Below, one piece after another: positions 18,179-27,213 of a DNA stretch of 64,000 bases. Every line of letters begins with the position of its first letter. The first letter of the stretch is position 1. A model generated the notes under the pieces. The model did no database searches. It was not told where the DNA came from and was given only the letters and a program-made list of their open reading frames with translations. This stretch comes from Nocardiopsis sp. FIRDI 009 (GTDB lineage Bacteria; Actinomycetota; Actinomycetes; Streptosporangiales; Streptosporangiaceae), in assembly GCF_003386285.1 (NCBI RefSeq), contig NZ_QPNC01000017.1, forward strand, positions 1-64,000, in the 5' to 3' direction. Position numbers and translations under genes: made by a program.

Positions 18179-18216
18179 CCCGAAACCGCCTCCGGTGAAC
18201 CGGACGCGGTTTCGGG
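18179..18216. terminator. strong hairpin terminator ending the fab operon
   Basis: CCCGAAACCGC-C-TCCGG at 18179-18195 pairs with CCGGA-C-GCGGTTTCGGG at 18200-18216, with one central C-C mismatch and a TGAA tetraloop. It starts 47 bases after the fabF stop codon. Confidence 0.8.
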
Positions 18217-18332
18217 CTGTTTCGGTGCGATGTGACGGTCCGTGTCTGGATCGGTCTTCGCACAGGTGAAGGTCTGCTGAACAGGAGCGCACAGACCTTT
18301 TTCCCGGGTTCGGGACCCGCCACCATGAGAAT

Positions 18333-19511
18333 GTGTCTGTCCACTCGCCCCAGCGGCTCGCAGAGATCCCCCGTACCGACAAGAGCGCTCCGGCGCCCCG
18401 ACGTTCCTCCGGTGCCGTGACCTACCGACCCGTCGTGGACCTGGACTCCAGCGCCGTCGTGGCCGTCGAGGTCGTCACGTCCCTTCCGCCCACCGGCCGG
18501 GACAGCATGGCCGAGGTGACCCCCCGTGAGCAGATGATGGTCGCCGAGTGGCTGTTGACGCTGGTCAGGGAGGCCGCGAGCACGGAGAGCCTGCTCCCGC
18601 TCGTCCTGCCCCTGCCCGCGCGCACGCTGACCGCGGGAGACGAGTTCGTCTCGCTGGTCGACAGCCGACTGCGCCAGGCGGGTCGACGGCCGCGCGACAT
18701 CACCTTCCTGCTCACCGCCGACCTGGCCGACCTGCCCCGCCAGACCGTCACCTCCGGGGTGGCCCGGCTGCGGACGGCCGGGTTCCGCTGCGGTTTCGGT
18801 ACCGCGTTGGTCCGCCCGGACCTGATCCTGGAGACCACGCCGTTCCTCATCCGTCTCGACCCCACGATCGTGTCGGGGATCTCCTCCGACCAGCGCAGGA
18901 CCACCGTCGTCGAGGGCCTGGCCCGGCTCGGCCGGGGCAGCGGCGTCTACGCGATGGCCTCGGGCGTGTCGAGCGCCGACGACGTCGTCCGACTGCGCCG
19001 CTGCGGCCTGCGGGTGGGAACGGGAACGTTCTTCGCCGACGACGACTGGCGGCCCGGCGACCGCGTCACGCAGGTGCCCGAACCGGTCACCACCGACCAG
19101 GACGCGAGCGACGCCGGCCCGCAGATCACCGAGTTCATGCTGCCGCCGGTGGGCTTCGACGCCGACTCCACGGCCGGGGAGATCCTGGACGCGTTCACCA
19201 AGGACCCCGCGCTCAACAGCGTCATCCTCATCGACCACCGCGACCGTCCGCTGGGCGTGATCGACCGCACCCGGTTCCTGCTGTCGGTGACCGGCCGGTA
19301 CGGGCACGCGCTGCACGCCAAACGGCCCTCGATGCGGCTGGCCGAGTCACCGCGGACCGTGCCCGCGTGGATGTCGGCGCTCGCCGCGCTGCGGGTGGCC
19401 GGTCAGGACAACAGCCGCGTCTACGAGGACCTGATCGCGACCAACTCCTACGGGCAGGTCGTCGGCGTGGTCCACGTGTCCGACCTCATCCAGTCGCTGT
19501 CGCGTAGCTGA
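18333..19511 (+). CDS. degenerate EAL-domain protein with C-terminal CBS pair
   Basis: A 392-residue soluble protein. Residues about 28-240 follow the EAL (c-di-GMP phosphodiesterase) fold: YRPVVDLDSSAVVAVEVV at the start, then ITFLLTADLADL and FRCGFGTALVRPDL, then FLIRLDPTIVSGI. The catalytic signature is gone: EAL is replaced by EVV, and the metal-binding DD of DDFG is replaced by GFGTA. Residues about 260-390 form a CBS-like pair (TAGEILDAFTKDPALNSVIL, then RVYEDLIATNSYGQVVGVV), a typical nucleotide sensor. It is therefore a sensor or adaptor rather than an enzyme. The GTG start at 18333 gives a short N-terminus. It is transcribed after the fab terminator and converges on the SGNH hydrolase gene. 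Confidence 0.75.
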   Translation: MSVHSPQRLAEIPRTDKSAPAPRRSSGAVTYRPVVDLDSSAVVAVEVVTSLPPTGRDSMAEVTPREQMMVAEWLLTLVREAASTESLLPLVLPLPARTLTAGDEFVSLVDSRLRQAGRRPRDITFLLTADLADLPRQTVTSGVARLRTAGFRCGFGTALVRPDLILETTPFLIRLDPTIVSGISSDQRRTTVVEGLARLGRGSGVYAMASGVSSADDVVRLRRCGLRVGTGTFFADDDWRPGDRVTQVPEPVTTDQDASDAGPQITEFMLPPVGFDADSTAGEILDAFTKDPALNSVILIDHRDRPLGVIDRTRFLLSVTGRYGHALHAKRPSMRLAESPRTVPAWMSALAALRVAGQDNSRVYEDLIATNSYGQVVGVVHVSDLIQSLSRS

Positions 19512-19532
19512 CCGGCCCCGGCCGGACCCCCG

Positions 19533-20483
19533 CTAGTGGCTGGGGGTGGGTCCCTTGGTGCCCGAGGGACTGCTGGTCGGCGTGCCCCCGTCGGTCGGAT
19601 CGAACCGGCCGGGCTCCATCCCCCGTGCGATGTCCCGCGCCATCCGCTCCCGCGTCGCCTCGTCGTGGAGGTAGTCCAGCGTGGGGCGCTTGGGCAGGCG
19701 GCCGTCCCCCGAGGAGCGGCCCAGGGCGCGGCGGCGCAGCCACGGCACCAGGTACTGACGGGCCCACCGGCGGTTCTCCCGACGGCGCAGGATACGCGGC
19801 AGCTGCCGGGGCGGGGTGCTCCAGGGATCGGTCCACGACTCCCGGGGACCCATGGGGAACCCGAGCAGGTCGGCGACCCGGGCGGCGACGATCTGGTGGC
19901 CGGTGCCGTTGAGGTGGAGCCGGTCGTCGCTCCAGGCACGGGAGTCGGTGAGCGCGTTGAGCGCCCACAGGTCGACGATCTCGGTCCCCGTGCGTTCGGC
20001 GACGGCGCGCATGTGCATGCTGAACACCGCGATGCGGCCGCGGTAGTAGCGCAGGACGGGGATCCATCCGGTGTCGTGGCCGGACAGGATCACGACGCGG
20101 ATCCCGGCGTCGCCCAGTCGGCGGACGCCCTCCTCGAACTGCTCGGCGAGCTGGTCGAGGTCGCCGCCGGGCCGCAGGACGTCGTTGCCGCCCGCCAGGA
20201 CGGTGACCAGATCCGGCTTCCACTCCAGGGTCTGGTCGAGCTGCTCGCCGAAGATGTGCCGCATCCGGCGACCGCGCACGGCCAGATTCGCGTAGCGGAA
20301 GTCGGGCGTGTACGAGCCGAGGTGCTCCGCGAGGCGGTCGGCGAAGCCGCGGTACTCACCGCCGGGGCCGCTGTCGTCCTCCATCCCCTCGGTGATGCTG
20401 TCGCCGATCGCGACGTAGGACCGGATGACGTCCGGTCTGGTGGCTCGCGCGGCCGCTGGGGGATTCGTCTCTACGTCTGTCAC
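19533..20483 (-). CDS. SGNH/GDSL-type esterase
   Basis: A 316-residue hydrolase with all four SGNH blocks: the nucleophile serine in AIGDSITEGM, the block II glycine in NLAVRG, the block III asparagine in AGGNDVLRPGG, and DDRLHLNGTGH supplying the aspartate-histidine pair. There is no signal peptide, so it is predicted to be cytoplasmic. A positively charged C-terminal tail of about 90 residues follows the hydrolase fold. The substrate is probably an acyl or acetyl ester. The GTG start at 20483 precedes the GDSI motif by a normal distance; a much longer upstream reading frame is arginine-rich and rejected. Confidence 0.85.
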   Translation of the reverse strand: MTDVETNPPAAARATRPDVIRSYVAIGDSITEGMEDDSGPGGEYRGFADRLAEHLGSYTPDFRYANLAVRGRRMRHIFGEQLDQTLEWKPDLVTVLAGGNDVLRPGGDLDQLAEQFEEGVRRLGDAGIRVVILSGHDTGWIPVLRYYRGRIAVFSMHMRAVAERTGTEIVDLWALNALTDSRAWSDDRLHLNGTGHQIVAARVADLLGFPMGPRESWTDPWSTPPRQLPRILRRRENRRWARQYLVPWLRRRALGRSSGDGRLPKRPTLDYLHDEATRERMARDIARGMEPGRFDPTDGGTPTSSPSGTKGPTPSH

Positions 20484-21115
20484 GTCAACCAATCGTCCGG
20501 CTCGACCGTCCCACGCTCGCGAGGCGCCGAGGGCGCGTGGGAACGGAAGTCTGGCAGGGGCCGCGATGCCGCCGCCCCGATCCGAACACCGTCGACCCAG
20601 GTCGGCCGCTGGGCGGCCACCCGACCGAAGGGCGTTCGGACGAGGACAGTGCCCGTCCAGCATACCCGCGCCCCGTCTCGGCGCGCGGGTACGGGAAGGG
20701 TTCGGGGCGCGCCGGACACACCCGCCGCGGCGTGCGAACACGTGTCGGGTCCCCCGCCCCGGCAAGGCCGTTCGCACCATCAGCACCATATGGGGTAGAT
20801 CACATACACAGCGGGTGCTTCGTCTCCGATGGCCCTTGTCACCGTCGCCGCACGAGCAGATCACAGTCACATCAACCGAGCCCGGGACGCCTCGGGGGTA
20901 CCCATGTGGCTCCCGGCCACGTACGATCTTGCGACAAGTACTCACGGCGCCCCTGTCCCCCGGCACGCCGTGCCCACTCACGGCACAACCGACCGGTACC
21001 CGCCGGTCCGGCCCCCACTGGGTGAAGGGCGCGTACTGTGGTGCATCGAACCGAAGGCCCGTGCGGTTCCTCCCCAATTCACGTGCAGTCACCAGGAGGT
21101 CGAGGTCCCCAGCGG
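20484..21115. other. 632-base intergenic region, no gene recognised
   Basis: It lies between the divergent SGNH hydrolase and the large regulator-like gene. No reading frame here has protein-like composition. Two AT-richer patches, about 20770-20830 and 20915-20945, could hold promoters in either direction. A TACTGT at 21031-21036 is a possible -10 element for the plus-strand gene, with no clear -35. AGGAGGT at 21094-21100 is a Shine-Dalgarno unusually far from the ATG at 21116. Confidence 0.4.
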
Positions 21116-23413
21116 ATGAACGCCGTCTCCCCGATCTGCCTCGTCGACCTCGCCCCCGCCCTGCGGTGGTCGCGTTCGCCGGACGTGGCACCCCTGCTCC
21201 ACCACGACCGGCTCATCGACGGCTGGTGGCACTCGTTGCCGGTGGCCCGGGTGCTGGACATCGCCGGCCCGCCCTGGCTCGCCCACAGCATCGCCCGGCT
21301 GGCCACCGAGCAGTGGAGCCACGTCCCGCTCGGCGAGTTTCTGCCCAGTCTGCGCACCCAGAGAGTGGACTGCTCCGACCTGGCCGAACCGGTGCGCGGT
21401 GCGGTCACCGCCACGGTCGGCGACTGGGACCACCTCATCTCCGCCACCCCCCAGGAGATCCGTGAGTGGCCGGTCCCCGGGTGCGGCGTCCTCGACATCG
21501 TCAGCACGGTCGCCTGGCGGGCCCTCCAGCCCTGCTGCGAACTGCCCGGCGGCCCCACCCCCTCCCCCGCGCTGATGCTGGAGGCCGTCCGCACCGTCTC
21601 CCACTGGCTGCCGGACTCGGCCCCCGAACACGTACGCAACGCGTTGGAGTACCTCACCGCCGCCACCGGCGTGGCCGACGGGTCGGAGGTCTCCGAGGGT
21701 GCCGGACTCGACCCGGCACCTCCGCAGACCCCGGCGACCCGCGCCATCCGCACCCTCAGGGCGCTGCGCGCCCAACGCGCCGAGGAACAGCCAGGGAGCG
21801 GCGAGGCCGGGACCGCCGCGGTCGGCCGCGGCACCGCGCCCACCGGCATGGTCAGCTCCGCCGCGATGATCCCCGGCGGCGCCCGGGGCGCCGAGGCCGC
21901 GGCCACCGAACCCGTGGTCGCGGAGGGGGTCGGGGACCTGCGGTCGCAGTTCCGCAGTTCCCTGCTGGGTCCCGGCCGTACCCTGCGCCGCCCCTCCTTC
22001 GGTCCGCCCAAGGCGATGCGCTCCGAACCCGCGGAGGAGCCCCCCGCCCCCGCCCTCGGCGAGCACCCGCTGGTGGACCTGGTCGACGGCATGTTCCGCT
22101 CCTGGCCCGACCTGGAACGCACGGTGGCCGCCGAGCGGCTCTTCGCCACCGACCCCATCAGCATCCGGGTGCTCTCGGAGCAGATCGCGGTGGACGTCAC
22201 GGAGATCCGCGCGGCCCAGCGCAGGGTCGAGGAACGCCTGCTGCGGTGGCTCAACTCGTCCGAGGGCGCACCGATCACCAAACACCTGCGTGAGCTGTCC
22301 GAGCAGCTGGGGTCGGCGACCACCATCGATCGGCTGATCAACGCCCACCCCGACCACCCGGTGAACGTGCCCACGCTGCACACACCCCTGTGGCGGGTGG
22401 TCATCACCCTGTTCACCGACCGGCGGATGCACAACGGCTGGCTGATCGCCGACGACCCCAGCCGGCTGCGCTGGCAGACCCGCGAGCTGCTGGGCGACGG
22501 ACCGAGCCTGACCGAGGCGGGGATCCGCCTGGGACGGATCGGCATCCGCCAGCAGGAACTGCGGGCCTGGCTGCTGAGCACACCGGGGGTGAGCCTCAAG
22601 GACGGGTACGTGTACGTCGACCCGTCGGTGCCGATGGAGGCGCCCGCCAACCCGACCGGCGTCCCGGGCGCCTCGGGGGCACGGACCGAGAACGGGCTGC
22701 CGATCCGGCGCCGCCCCGACGGCCCCGCGCACGAGGAGGCCCCGGCCGCCCCCGCCCCGGACCTGCCCCCGTACAGGCCGACGCACGACCGCCCCCCGGT
22801 GGCCGCGACCCCCGATCCCGCGCCCTCCGGTCCGGTCCCGACCGTCCCCCCTCCCGCGGCGGGCGACCACGCGGCCTCGGGCGACCCCGCCATGGCCGCA
22901 CGCTGCTTCCGCGCCCCGGACGGGCGCTGGTGGCACCGGGTCGACATCACGGCCGACCACCTCAACGGCGCGCCCGTGGCCGTCCCGGCGGCCTACGCGA
23001 CGCACCTGGGCCTCCAGCCGGGGCGGCTGCTGTGCCTGACCGCCCCCGGTGCGGACCTGCTCGTGTTGGTGTGGCGCGACCAGCCCGCGTTCGACTCGCT
23101 GCGGCCGCTGCTGCGCCGCCAGGCCGCCCAGCCGGGCGACCGGGTGTTCATCACCGTCTCCGGGGACCGGCTCGACGCGCGCAAGCTCCCGGCCGCCGAC
23201 CTGAGCGGTTTCGCCCCCGCCGCGCGGGCCCTGCACCTGAGCGGCTACACGGCGCACGCCTCCACCGAGGACTCGCTGCGGATCCTGGCCCGCCGGATCA
23301 GCGACGACGACGCCTCCCTGGCGGACCCGCAGTCGCTCATCGACCGGTTGGAGCAGCGCGGGGACGCCGACATCGCCGGGGAACTGCGCTCCGGGCTCTT
23401 CGCCGCCCGCTGA
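21116..23413 (+). CDS. large protein with alpha-CTD-like and sigma-4-like helix-turn-helix segments
   Basis: A 765-residue protein I cannot place in a named family. Residues about 98-140 (WDHLISATPQEIREWPVPGCG) resemble the helix-hairpin-helix of the RNA polymerase alpha C-terminal domain. Residues about 320-385 resemble sigma-70 region 4: ERLFATDPISIRVLSEQIAV followed by a long recognition helix. A second helix-turn-helix-like unit lies at about 463-500 (LTEAGIRLGRIGIRQQEL). A proline-rich linker at about 510-595 leads to a C-terminal beta-rich domain. This suggests a DNA-binding or transcription-associated protein; the function is unknown. The ATG start is chosen by composition, with GAGG 11 bases upstream. 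Confidence 0.65.
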   Translation: MNAVSPICLVDLAPALRWSRSPDVAPLLHHDRLIDGWWHSLPVARVLDIAGPPWLAHSIARLATEQWSHVPLGEFLPSLRTQRVDCSDLAEPVRGAVTATVGDWDHLISATPQEIREWPVPGCGVLDIVSTVAWRALQPCCELPGGPTPSPALMLEAVRTVSHWLPDSAPEHVRNALEYLTAATGVADGSEVSEGAGLDPAPPQTPATRAIRTLRALRAQRAEEQPGSGEAGTAAVGRGTAPTGMVSSAAMIPGGARGAEAAATEPVVAEGVGDLRSQFRSSLLGPGRTLRRPSFGPPKAMRSEPAEEPPAPALGEHPLVDLVDGMFRSWPDLERTVAAERLFATDPISIRVLSEQIAVDVTEIRAAQRRVEERLLRWLNSSEGAPITKHLRELSEQLGSATTIDRLINAHPDHPVNVPTLHTPLWRVVITLFTDRRMHNGWLIADDPSRLRWQTRELLGDGPSLTEAGIRLGRIGIRQQELRAWLLSTPGVSLKDGYVYVDPSVPMEAPANPTGVPGASGARTENGLPIRRRPDGPAHEEAPAAPAPDLPPYRPTHDRPPVAATPDPAPSGPVPTVPPPAAGDHAASGDPAMAARCFRAPDGRWWHRVDITADHLNGAPVAVPAAYATHLGLQPGRLLCLTAPGADLLVLVWRDQPAFDSLRPLLRRQAAQPGDRVFITVSGDRLDARKLPAADLSGFAPAARALHLSGYTAHASTEDSLRILARRISDDDASLADPQSLIDRLEQRGDADIAGELRSGLFAAR

Positions 23414-23457
23414 CCGTCCGCCGCGCGTGCGGCCGGTGGGCCGTCGTGAGCAGCCCG

Positions 23458-23497
23458 GCGGGGCACCCGACCGCAGACGTCCGGTGGGGTGCCCCGC
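23458..23497. terminator. hairpin terminator
   Basis: GCGGGGCACCC at 23458-23468 pairs perfectly with GGGTGCCCCGC at 23487-23497. It follows the large regulator-like gene by 45 bases. Confidence 0.7.
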
Positions 23498-23906
23498 ACC
23501 GGCGCCGACCCGAAGATCGCTCCCGCCTTCGCCGCCCTGACGGACGCACCCGCCACGGCTCCGCCCGCGTCGACCGGGACTCCGGACCGCGACAGGTCGT
23601 GGGGGGCGGTGTCGCCCGCGTGTCCTTCCCGGGACCGCGGCACCGTCACGCCGTCGCTCGCCGGTTCGGCGGTCGGCGCCGAGGACGCGGCGTGCTTCCC
23701 GGCCGTTTCCTCGTGCCCTGAGCCGCGGGCGAGGGCGCCGCCCCGGAGTGAGCGCGCGTCCTCCGTCGACCGAGCGGCCTCGGATCCCGGGGTCGTCCGC
23801 GGCGCCCCTGCGGACGGGGTGTCGCGGCGACCGGCAGGACCCACGCGTGCCCCGGGACCCTCATGTGTTCGCGGCATCCGGGCTGGCCCAGGAAACGGAA
23901 AATCAT
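23498..23906. other. 409-base intergenic region, no gene recognised
   Basis: Between the terminator and the iron box. Open frames on both strands are long only because of GC bias, and their translations are arginine/proline-rich without motifs. No hairpin or promoter element stands out until the AT-rich segment beginning about 23890, which belongs to the iron-regulated promoter of the next gene. Confidence 0.4.
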
Positions 23907-23925
23907 GTAGGTTAGCCTTACCTAA
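23907..23925 (+). promoter_or_regulatory. iron box (IdeR/DmdR/DtxR-type operator)
   Basis: GTAGGTTAGCCTTACCTAA matches the actinobacterial consensus TTAGGTTAGSCTAACCTAA at 17 of 19 positions and keeps the palindrome. It lies 20 bases before the start codon of the DUF2470 gene, where an iron-loaded repressor would block transcription. This predicts induction of the gene in low iron. Confidence 0.85.
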
Positions 23926-23944
23926 GAGAGTTGAGGTGATCCTC

Positions 23945-24691
23945 GTGCGTGCACCCCACCGCGCCCTGGAGCCGTCCCCCGCCGAACGGGCGCGTTCGGT
24001 CCTGGCCCGGCCCAACCCCGCGACCGTGACGACCTCCGAACTGACGCTGGACCTGACCGCCCCCGTCTGCCACACCGGCCCCGGAGACGAGATCACGCTG
24101 CTGGTCCCCGACGACCATCCGATCCTGGACGAGGTCGGCGCGGACTCGCTGGAGGCGACCGTCGAGTTCGTCGACACCGCCCCGCTGGACCTGCGCGACC
24201 CCACGCGCTCGCTGCTGTGGATCAGCGGCGCCCTGAGCGTCCCGGAGCCCGACGAGGCGCGCGAGCGCGCGCTGGACGTGCTGACCAGGGACCCGGACGA
24301 GCGCCTCCTGGACCTGGGCCACGGACACGCCCTGGTCGTCCTGGTCCCGTATCTGGTGGTGTACTCCGCACAGGACGGCTGCCACCTGCTGCACCCCGGC
24401 GAGCTCGGCCGCGCCCACGCCGACCCGTTCGGCCGATGGGAGGGTCCGTGGCTGCGCCACCTGGAACGGGACCACCCCGACGTGCTGCACGCCCTGCTGG
24501 ACCGCTGCGGCGTCCCGCTGCCGGCCGGCCGCCCCCGCCCGCTGGGCGTGGACCGCTTCGGACTGCTGCTGCGGTTGGAGTCCGCCGACGGCGACCACGA
24601 CGTACGCATCCCGTTCCGCCGACCGGCGCGGACCCCGCACGACGTCGCCCACGAGGTCCATCTCCTGGCCGGGATCGACCACCGCCACTGA
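23945..24691 (+). CDS. DUF2470 protein, iron-regulated, haem-utilisation-like
   Basis: A 248-residue soluble protein with DUF2470 features: an N-terminal PSPAERARSVLA segment and a C-terminal half with LGVDRFGLLLRL and DVAHEVHLLAG. Proteins with this domain are related to the HugZ/pyridoxamine-oxidase-like haem-degrading and haem-binding proteins, and the domain is also found alone in actinomycetes near siderophore genes. The iron box 20 bases upstream supports a role in iron supply or haem handling. The GTG start at 23945 has GAGGTGAT a few bases upstream. A conserved haem ligand is not assigned, so catalytic haem cleavage is not claimed. Confidence 0.75.
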   Translation: MRAPHRALEPSPAERARSVLARPNPATVTTSELTLDLTAPVCHTGPGDEITLLVPDDHPILDEVGADSLEATVEFVDTAPLDLRDPTRSLLWISGALSVPEPDEARERALDVLTRDPDERLLDLGHGHALVVLVPYLVVYSAQDGCHLLHPGELGRAHADPFGRWEGPWLRHLERDHPDVLHALLDRCGVPLPAGRPRPLGVDRFGLLLRLESADGDHDVRIPFRRPARTPHDVAHEVHLLAGIDHRH

Positions 24692-24731
24692 GGCGGCCCG
24701 GCGCAACCGGACACGCCGGGGCGCCGCTCGC

Positions 24732-26162
24732 TCAGCCCAGCACCCCGGCGAGCAGCCGCACCCCCTCGTCGATCTCCTGCGCGCCCGCCGTCGCCGCGAA
24801 GCTCAGCCGCAGGTGCGGGCCGGTCGGTTCGGCCGGGAAGTAGGCGCGTCCCGGAGCCACGGCCACCCCCGCCCGCAGCGCCTCCGTGACGGCCCCCGCC
24901 TCGTCCGTCCCCTCCGGCAGGGACAGCCACAGGTGGTAACCGCCCAAGCGGGAGACCGGCTGCTCCAGCCCCGGAAGCTCCCTCAGCAGGGCGGCGCTCA
25001 TCGCGGTGCGGCGTTCGGTCAGGCCCGCCGCGAGCGCACGCAGGTGACGGCGCCAGGCGGGGGAACCGACCAGTTCCAGCGTCGCCTCCTGGAGGGGACG
25101 CGGCACGAAGAAGCTGTCGACCACCTGGATGGCGCGCAGACGGCCCAGCACCGGCCCACGGGCGGCCAGGGCGCCCACCCGCAGACTCGGCGAGACGGCC
25201 TTGGTCAGCGAACAGACGTGGACGACGGTGCCGTGTTCGTCATCGGCCGCCAGCGGCGGCGGCAGGGGCCCGGAGTCGGCGTGGGCCAGGCGCCGGGCGA
25301 AGTCGTCCTCGACGACGAAGGCGCCCGCCTCCCGCGCGATGCGCAGGACCTGCGACCTGCGTTCGGACGCGAGCACGGCCCCGGTGGGGTTCTGGAAGAG
25401 CGGCTGGCAGACCAGCACGCGCGCCCCGGTGGCGCGGAAGGCCCCCTCCAGCAGTTCGGTGCGCAGCCCGTCGGCGTCCACGGGCACGGGCACCGGGCGC
25501 ATCCCGGAGGCGCGCGCCACGGCGAGGAGCCCCGGATAGGTGGGCGACTCCACCAGGACGGATCCGCCGGGCGGCGCGAGGGCGCGCAGCGCGGTGGTGA
25601 GCGCGCTCTGCCCTCCCGCCGTGATCAGCACGTGCGAGGCGTCCAGCGGTCCGGCGGGGCCGGTGATCTCGCGGGCGAACCACCCGCGCAGCTCCTCGAT
25701 CCCCTCGACCGGCGGCTGCCCCCACGCACCCGGGCGGCGCGCGGCGCCCGCCAGGACGGAGGCCAGCGCCCGGTCGGGGCGCAGGGAGGGGTGCGGGTAC
25801 CCGCCGTGGAAGGAGATCGCCCCCGGAGGCGGCGCGGAGAGCGTCGCCAGGACCCCGGTGTCGTCGACCGTACGGGGCACGGAGGCGCCGCTCTCCGCGC
25901 TGAGCGCGACCTCCTGCCACGAGGTGTCCCCTCCCCGGCGGACCGGGTCCGGGCGTCGCGCCCGGAAGGCTCCGGCGCCGGGGCGGGTGACGAGCAGCCC
26001 CTCGGCCGCGAGCCGGGCGACGGCGCGCGAGACGGTTCCGGGGCCCACGCCGTACCGCTCCATCAGGGCGCGGCTGGACGGCAGTTTCTCCCCGGTCTGG
26101 TAGCGCTCGAAGTCACGACGCAGCGATGCGGCGAGCGCCTCGACACTGCTACTCTCATTCAT
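24732..26162 (-). CDS. MocR-type GntR/aminotransferase regulator
   Basis: A 476-residue protein with an N-terminal GntR winged helix at about 8-68 (LPSSRALMERYGVGPGTVSR) and a class I aminotransferase-like domain from about 105 onward. The PLP-binding lysine is in the SLTKAVSPSLRVG motif; other PLP-site residues appear in QPLFQNPTG and VVEDDF. MocR proteins use PLP or a PLP-amino acid adduct as ligand and usually control the gene next to them. Here that is the divergent EamA transporter. Its ATG at 26162 overlaps the transporter's ATG at 26161 by two bases, so it probably has a leaderless transcript. Confidence 0.88.
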   Translation of the reverse strand: MNESSSVEALAASLRRDFERYQTGEKLPSSRALMERYGVGPGTVSRAVARLAAEGLLVTRPGAGAFRARRPDPVRRGGDTSWQEVALSAESGASVPRTVDDTGVLATLSAPPPGAISFHGGYPHPSLRPDRALASVLAGAARRPGAWGQPPVEGIEELRGWFAREITGPAGPLDASHVLITAGGQSALTTALRALAPPGGSVLVESPTYPGLLAVARASGMRPVPVPVDADGLRTELLEGAFRATGARVLVCQPLFQNPTGAVLASERRSQVLRIAREAGAFVVEDDFARRLAHADSGPLPPPLAADDEHGTVVHVCSLTKAVSPSLRVGALAARGPVLGRLRAIQVVDSFFVPRPLQEATLELVGSPAWRRHLRALAAGLTERRTAMSAALLRELPGLEQPVSRLGGYHLWLSLPEGTDEAGAVTEALRAGVAVAPGRAYFPAEPTGPHLRLSFAATAGAQEIDEGVRLLAGVLG

Positions 26163-27054
26163 GAGAATACAGAATAGCGCTATCGCCACGAAACCGGTAG
26201 CGGTGCGCACCGGAACCTCGCTGGCCGCCCTGGGCGTACTGACGTTTTCCTTCACCTTTCCCGCCACAGTCTGGGCGATGGACGGTTTCGGCCCGTGGAG
26301 CGTGACGGCCCTTCGTGGCGCCCTGGCCGGGTTGGTGGCCGTCGTGGTGCTGCGCGTCGCCCGGGTACCGCTACCCGACCGCCGACAGTGGGCGCCGATC
26401 GCGATCGTGGCCCTGGGGTGCGCGGTACTCTTCCCTCTTCTGACCACGCTCGCCCTCCAGACCACCTCCACGGGGAACGCGGCGGTCATCGTCGGCGCCC
26501 TGCCCCTCGCCACCGCCGCCTACGCGACCGTACGCACGGGAGCGCGCCACTCCCCCGTGTTCTGGGGGGCCGCGGGGGTCGGGACCGCCGCGGTCGTCGT
26601 GTTCACGTTCCTGCGCAGCGGGGGCGTCCCCGGGGTCGGGGACCTGCTCGTGCTCGGCGCGCTCGTGGGCGGCGCCGCCGGCTACGCCGAGGGCGGACGG
26701 CTCGCCGCCGGGATCCCCGGCTGGCAGGTCATCTCCTGGGCGCTGGTGTTCTCACTGCCGATCGCCGTTCCCGCGTCGGCGCTCGCCCTGGCACTGGAGC
26801 CCGCACATCCCACGCCGACGGCGCTGACCGCCCTGCTCTTCCTCGCGACCGTGAGCCAGCTCGGCGGCTTCGTGCTCTGGTACGGCGGGATGGCGCGCAT
26901 CGGGGTGGCCAGGGCCAGCCAGCTCCAGCTCGCCCAGCCCCTGCTCACCCTGGTGTGGGCGGCGCTGCTGATGGGTGAGCGGATCACCCCCGCCGCCCCG
27001 CTCACCGCCGCGGCGGTCCTGACCTGCATCCTGGTCACCCAGCGCGCACGGTAG
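26161..27054 (+). CDS. EamA/DMT-family permease
   Basis: A 297-residue membrane protein with about ten hydrophobic segments in two EamA repeats, for example LAALGVLTFSFTFPATVWAM at the start and LTAAAVLTCILVTQ at the end. Members export metabolites or amino acids. The divergent MocR regulator suggests a substrate related to vitamin B6 or amino-acid metabolism. The ATG at 26161 is used here. A GTG at 26203, just before the first membrane helix, is a good alternative that would leave room for a leader and operator; the sequence does not decide. Confidence 0.85.
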   Translation: MRIQNSAIATKPVAVRTGTSLAALGVLTFSFTFPATVWAMDGFGPWSVTALRGALAGLVAVVVLRVARVPLPDRRQWAPIAIVALGCAVLFPLLTTLALQTTSTGNAAVIVGALPLATAAYATVRTGARHSPVFWGAAGVGTAAVVVFTFLRSGGVPGVGDLLVLGALVGGAAGYAEGGRLAAGIPGWQVISWALVFSLPIAVPASALALALEPAHPTPTALTALLFLATVSQLGGFVLWYGGMARIGVARASQLQLAQPLLTLVWAALLMGERITPAAPLTAAAVLTCILVTQRAR

Positions 27055-27078
27055 GCGCGGGGGACGAAAGAAAGAGAA

Positions 27079-27110
27079 GCGGGCCGGAACCCCGAGGGAT
27101 TCCGGCCCGC
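27079..27110. terminator. bidirectional hairpin terminator
   Basis: GCGGGCCGGAA at 27079-27089 pairs perfectly with TTCCGGCCCGC at 27100-27110 across a 10-base loop. It lies between the convergent EamA gene and the end of the suf operon. Confidence 0.8.
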
Positions 27111-27213
27111 CCGTCGTCCACCACCGGCCGGGAACCGCTGCGCGGGAGCGGCGGCTCCCCCTCAACGGACACCTGCGGCGCGGTGTCTCACACGGAACGT
27201 CCCGGGACGTCCC

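Noticed and set aside
23489..23944. Upstream extension of the DUF2470 gene
   Set aside because: It would run across the iron box and translates to low-complexity sequence; the GTG at 23945 has a good ribosome-binding site.
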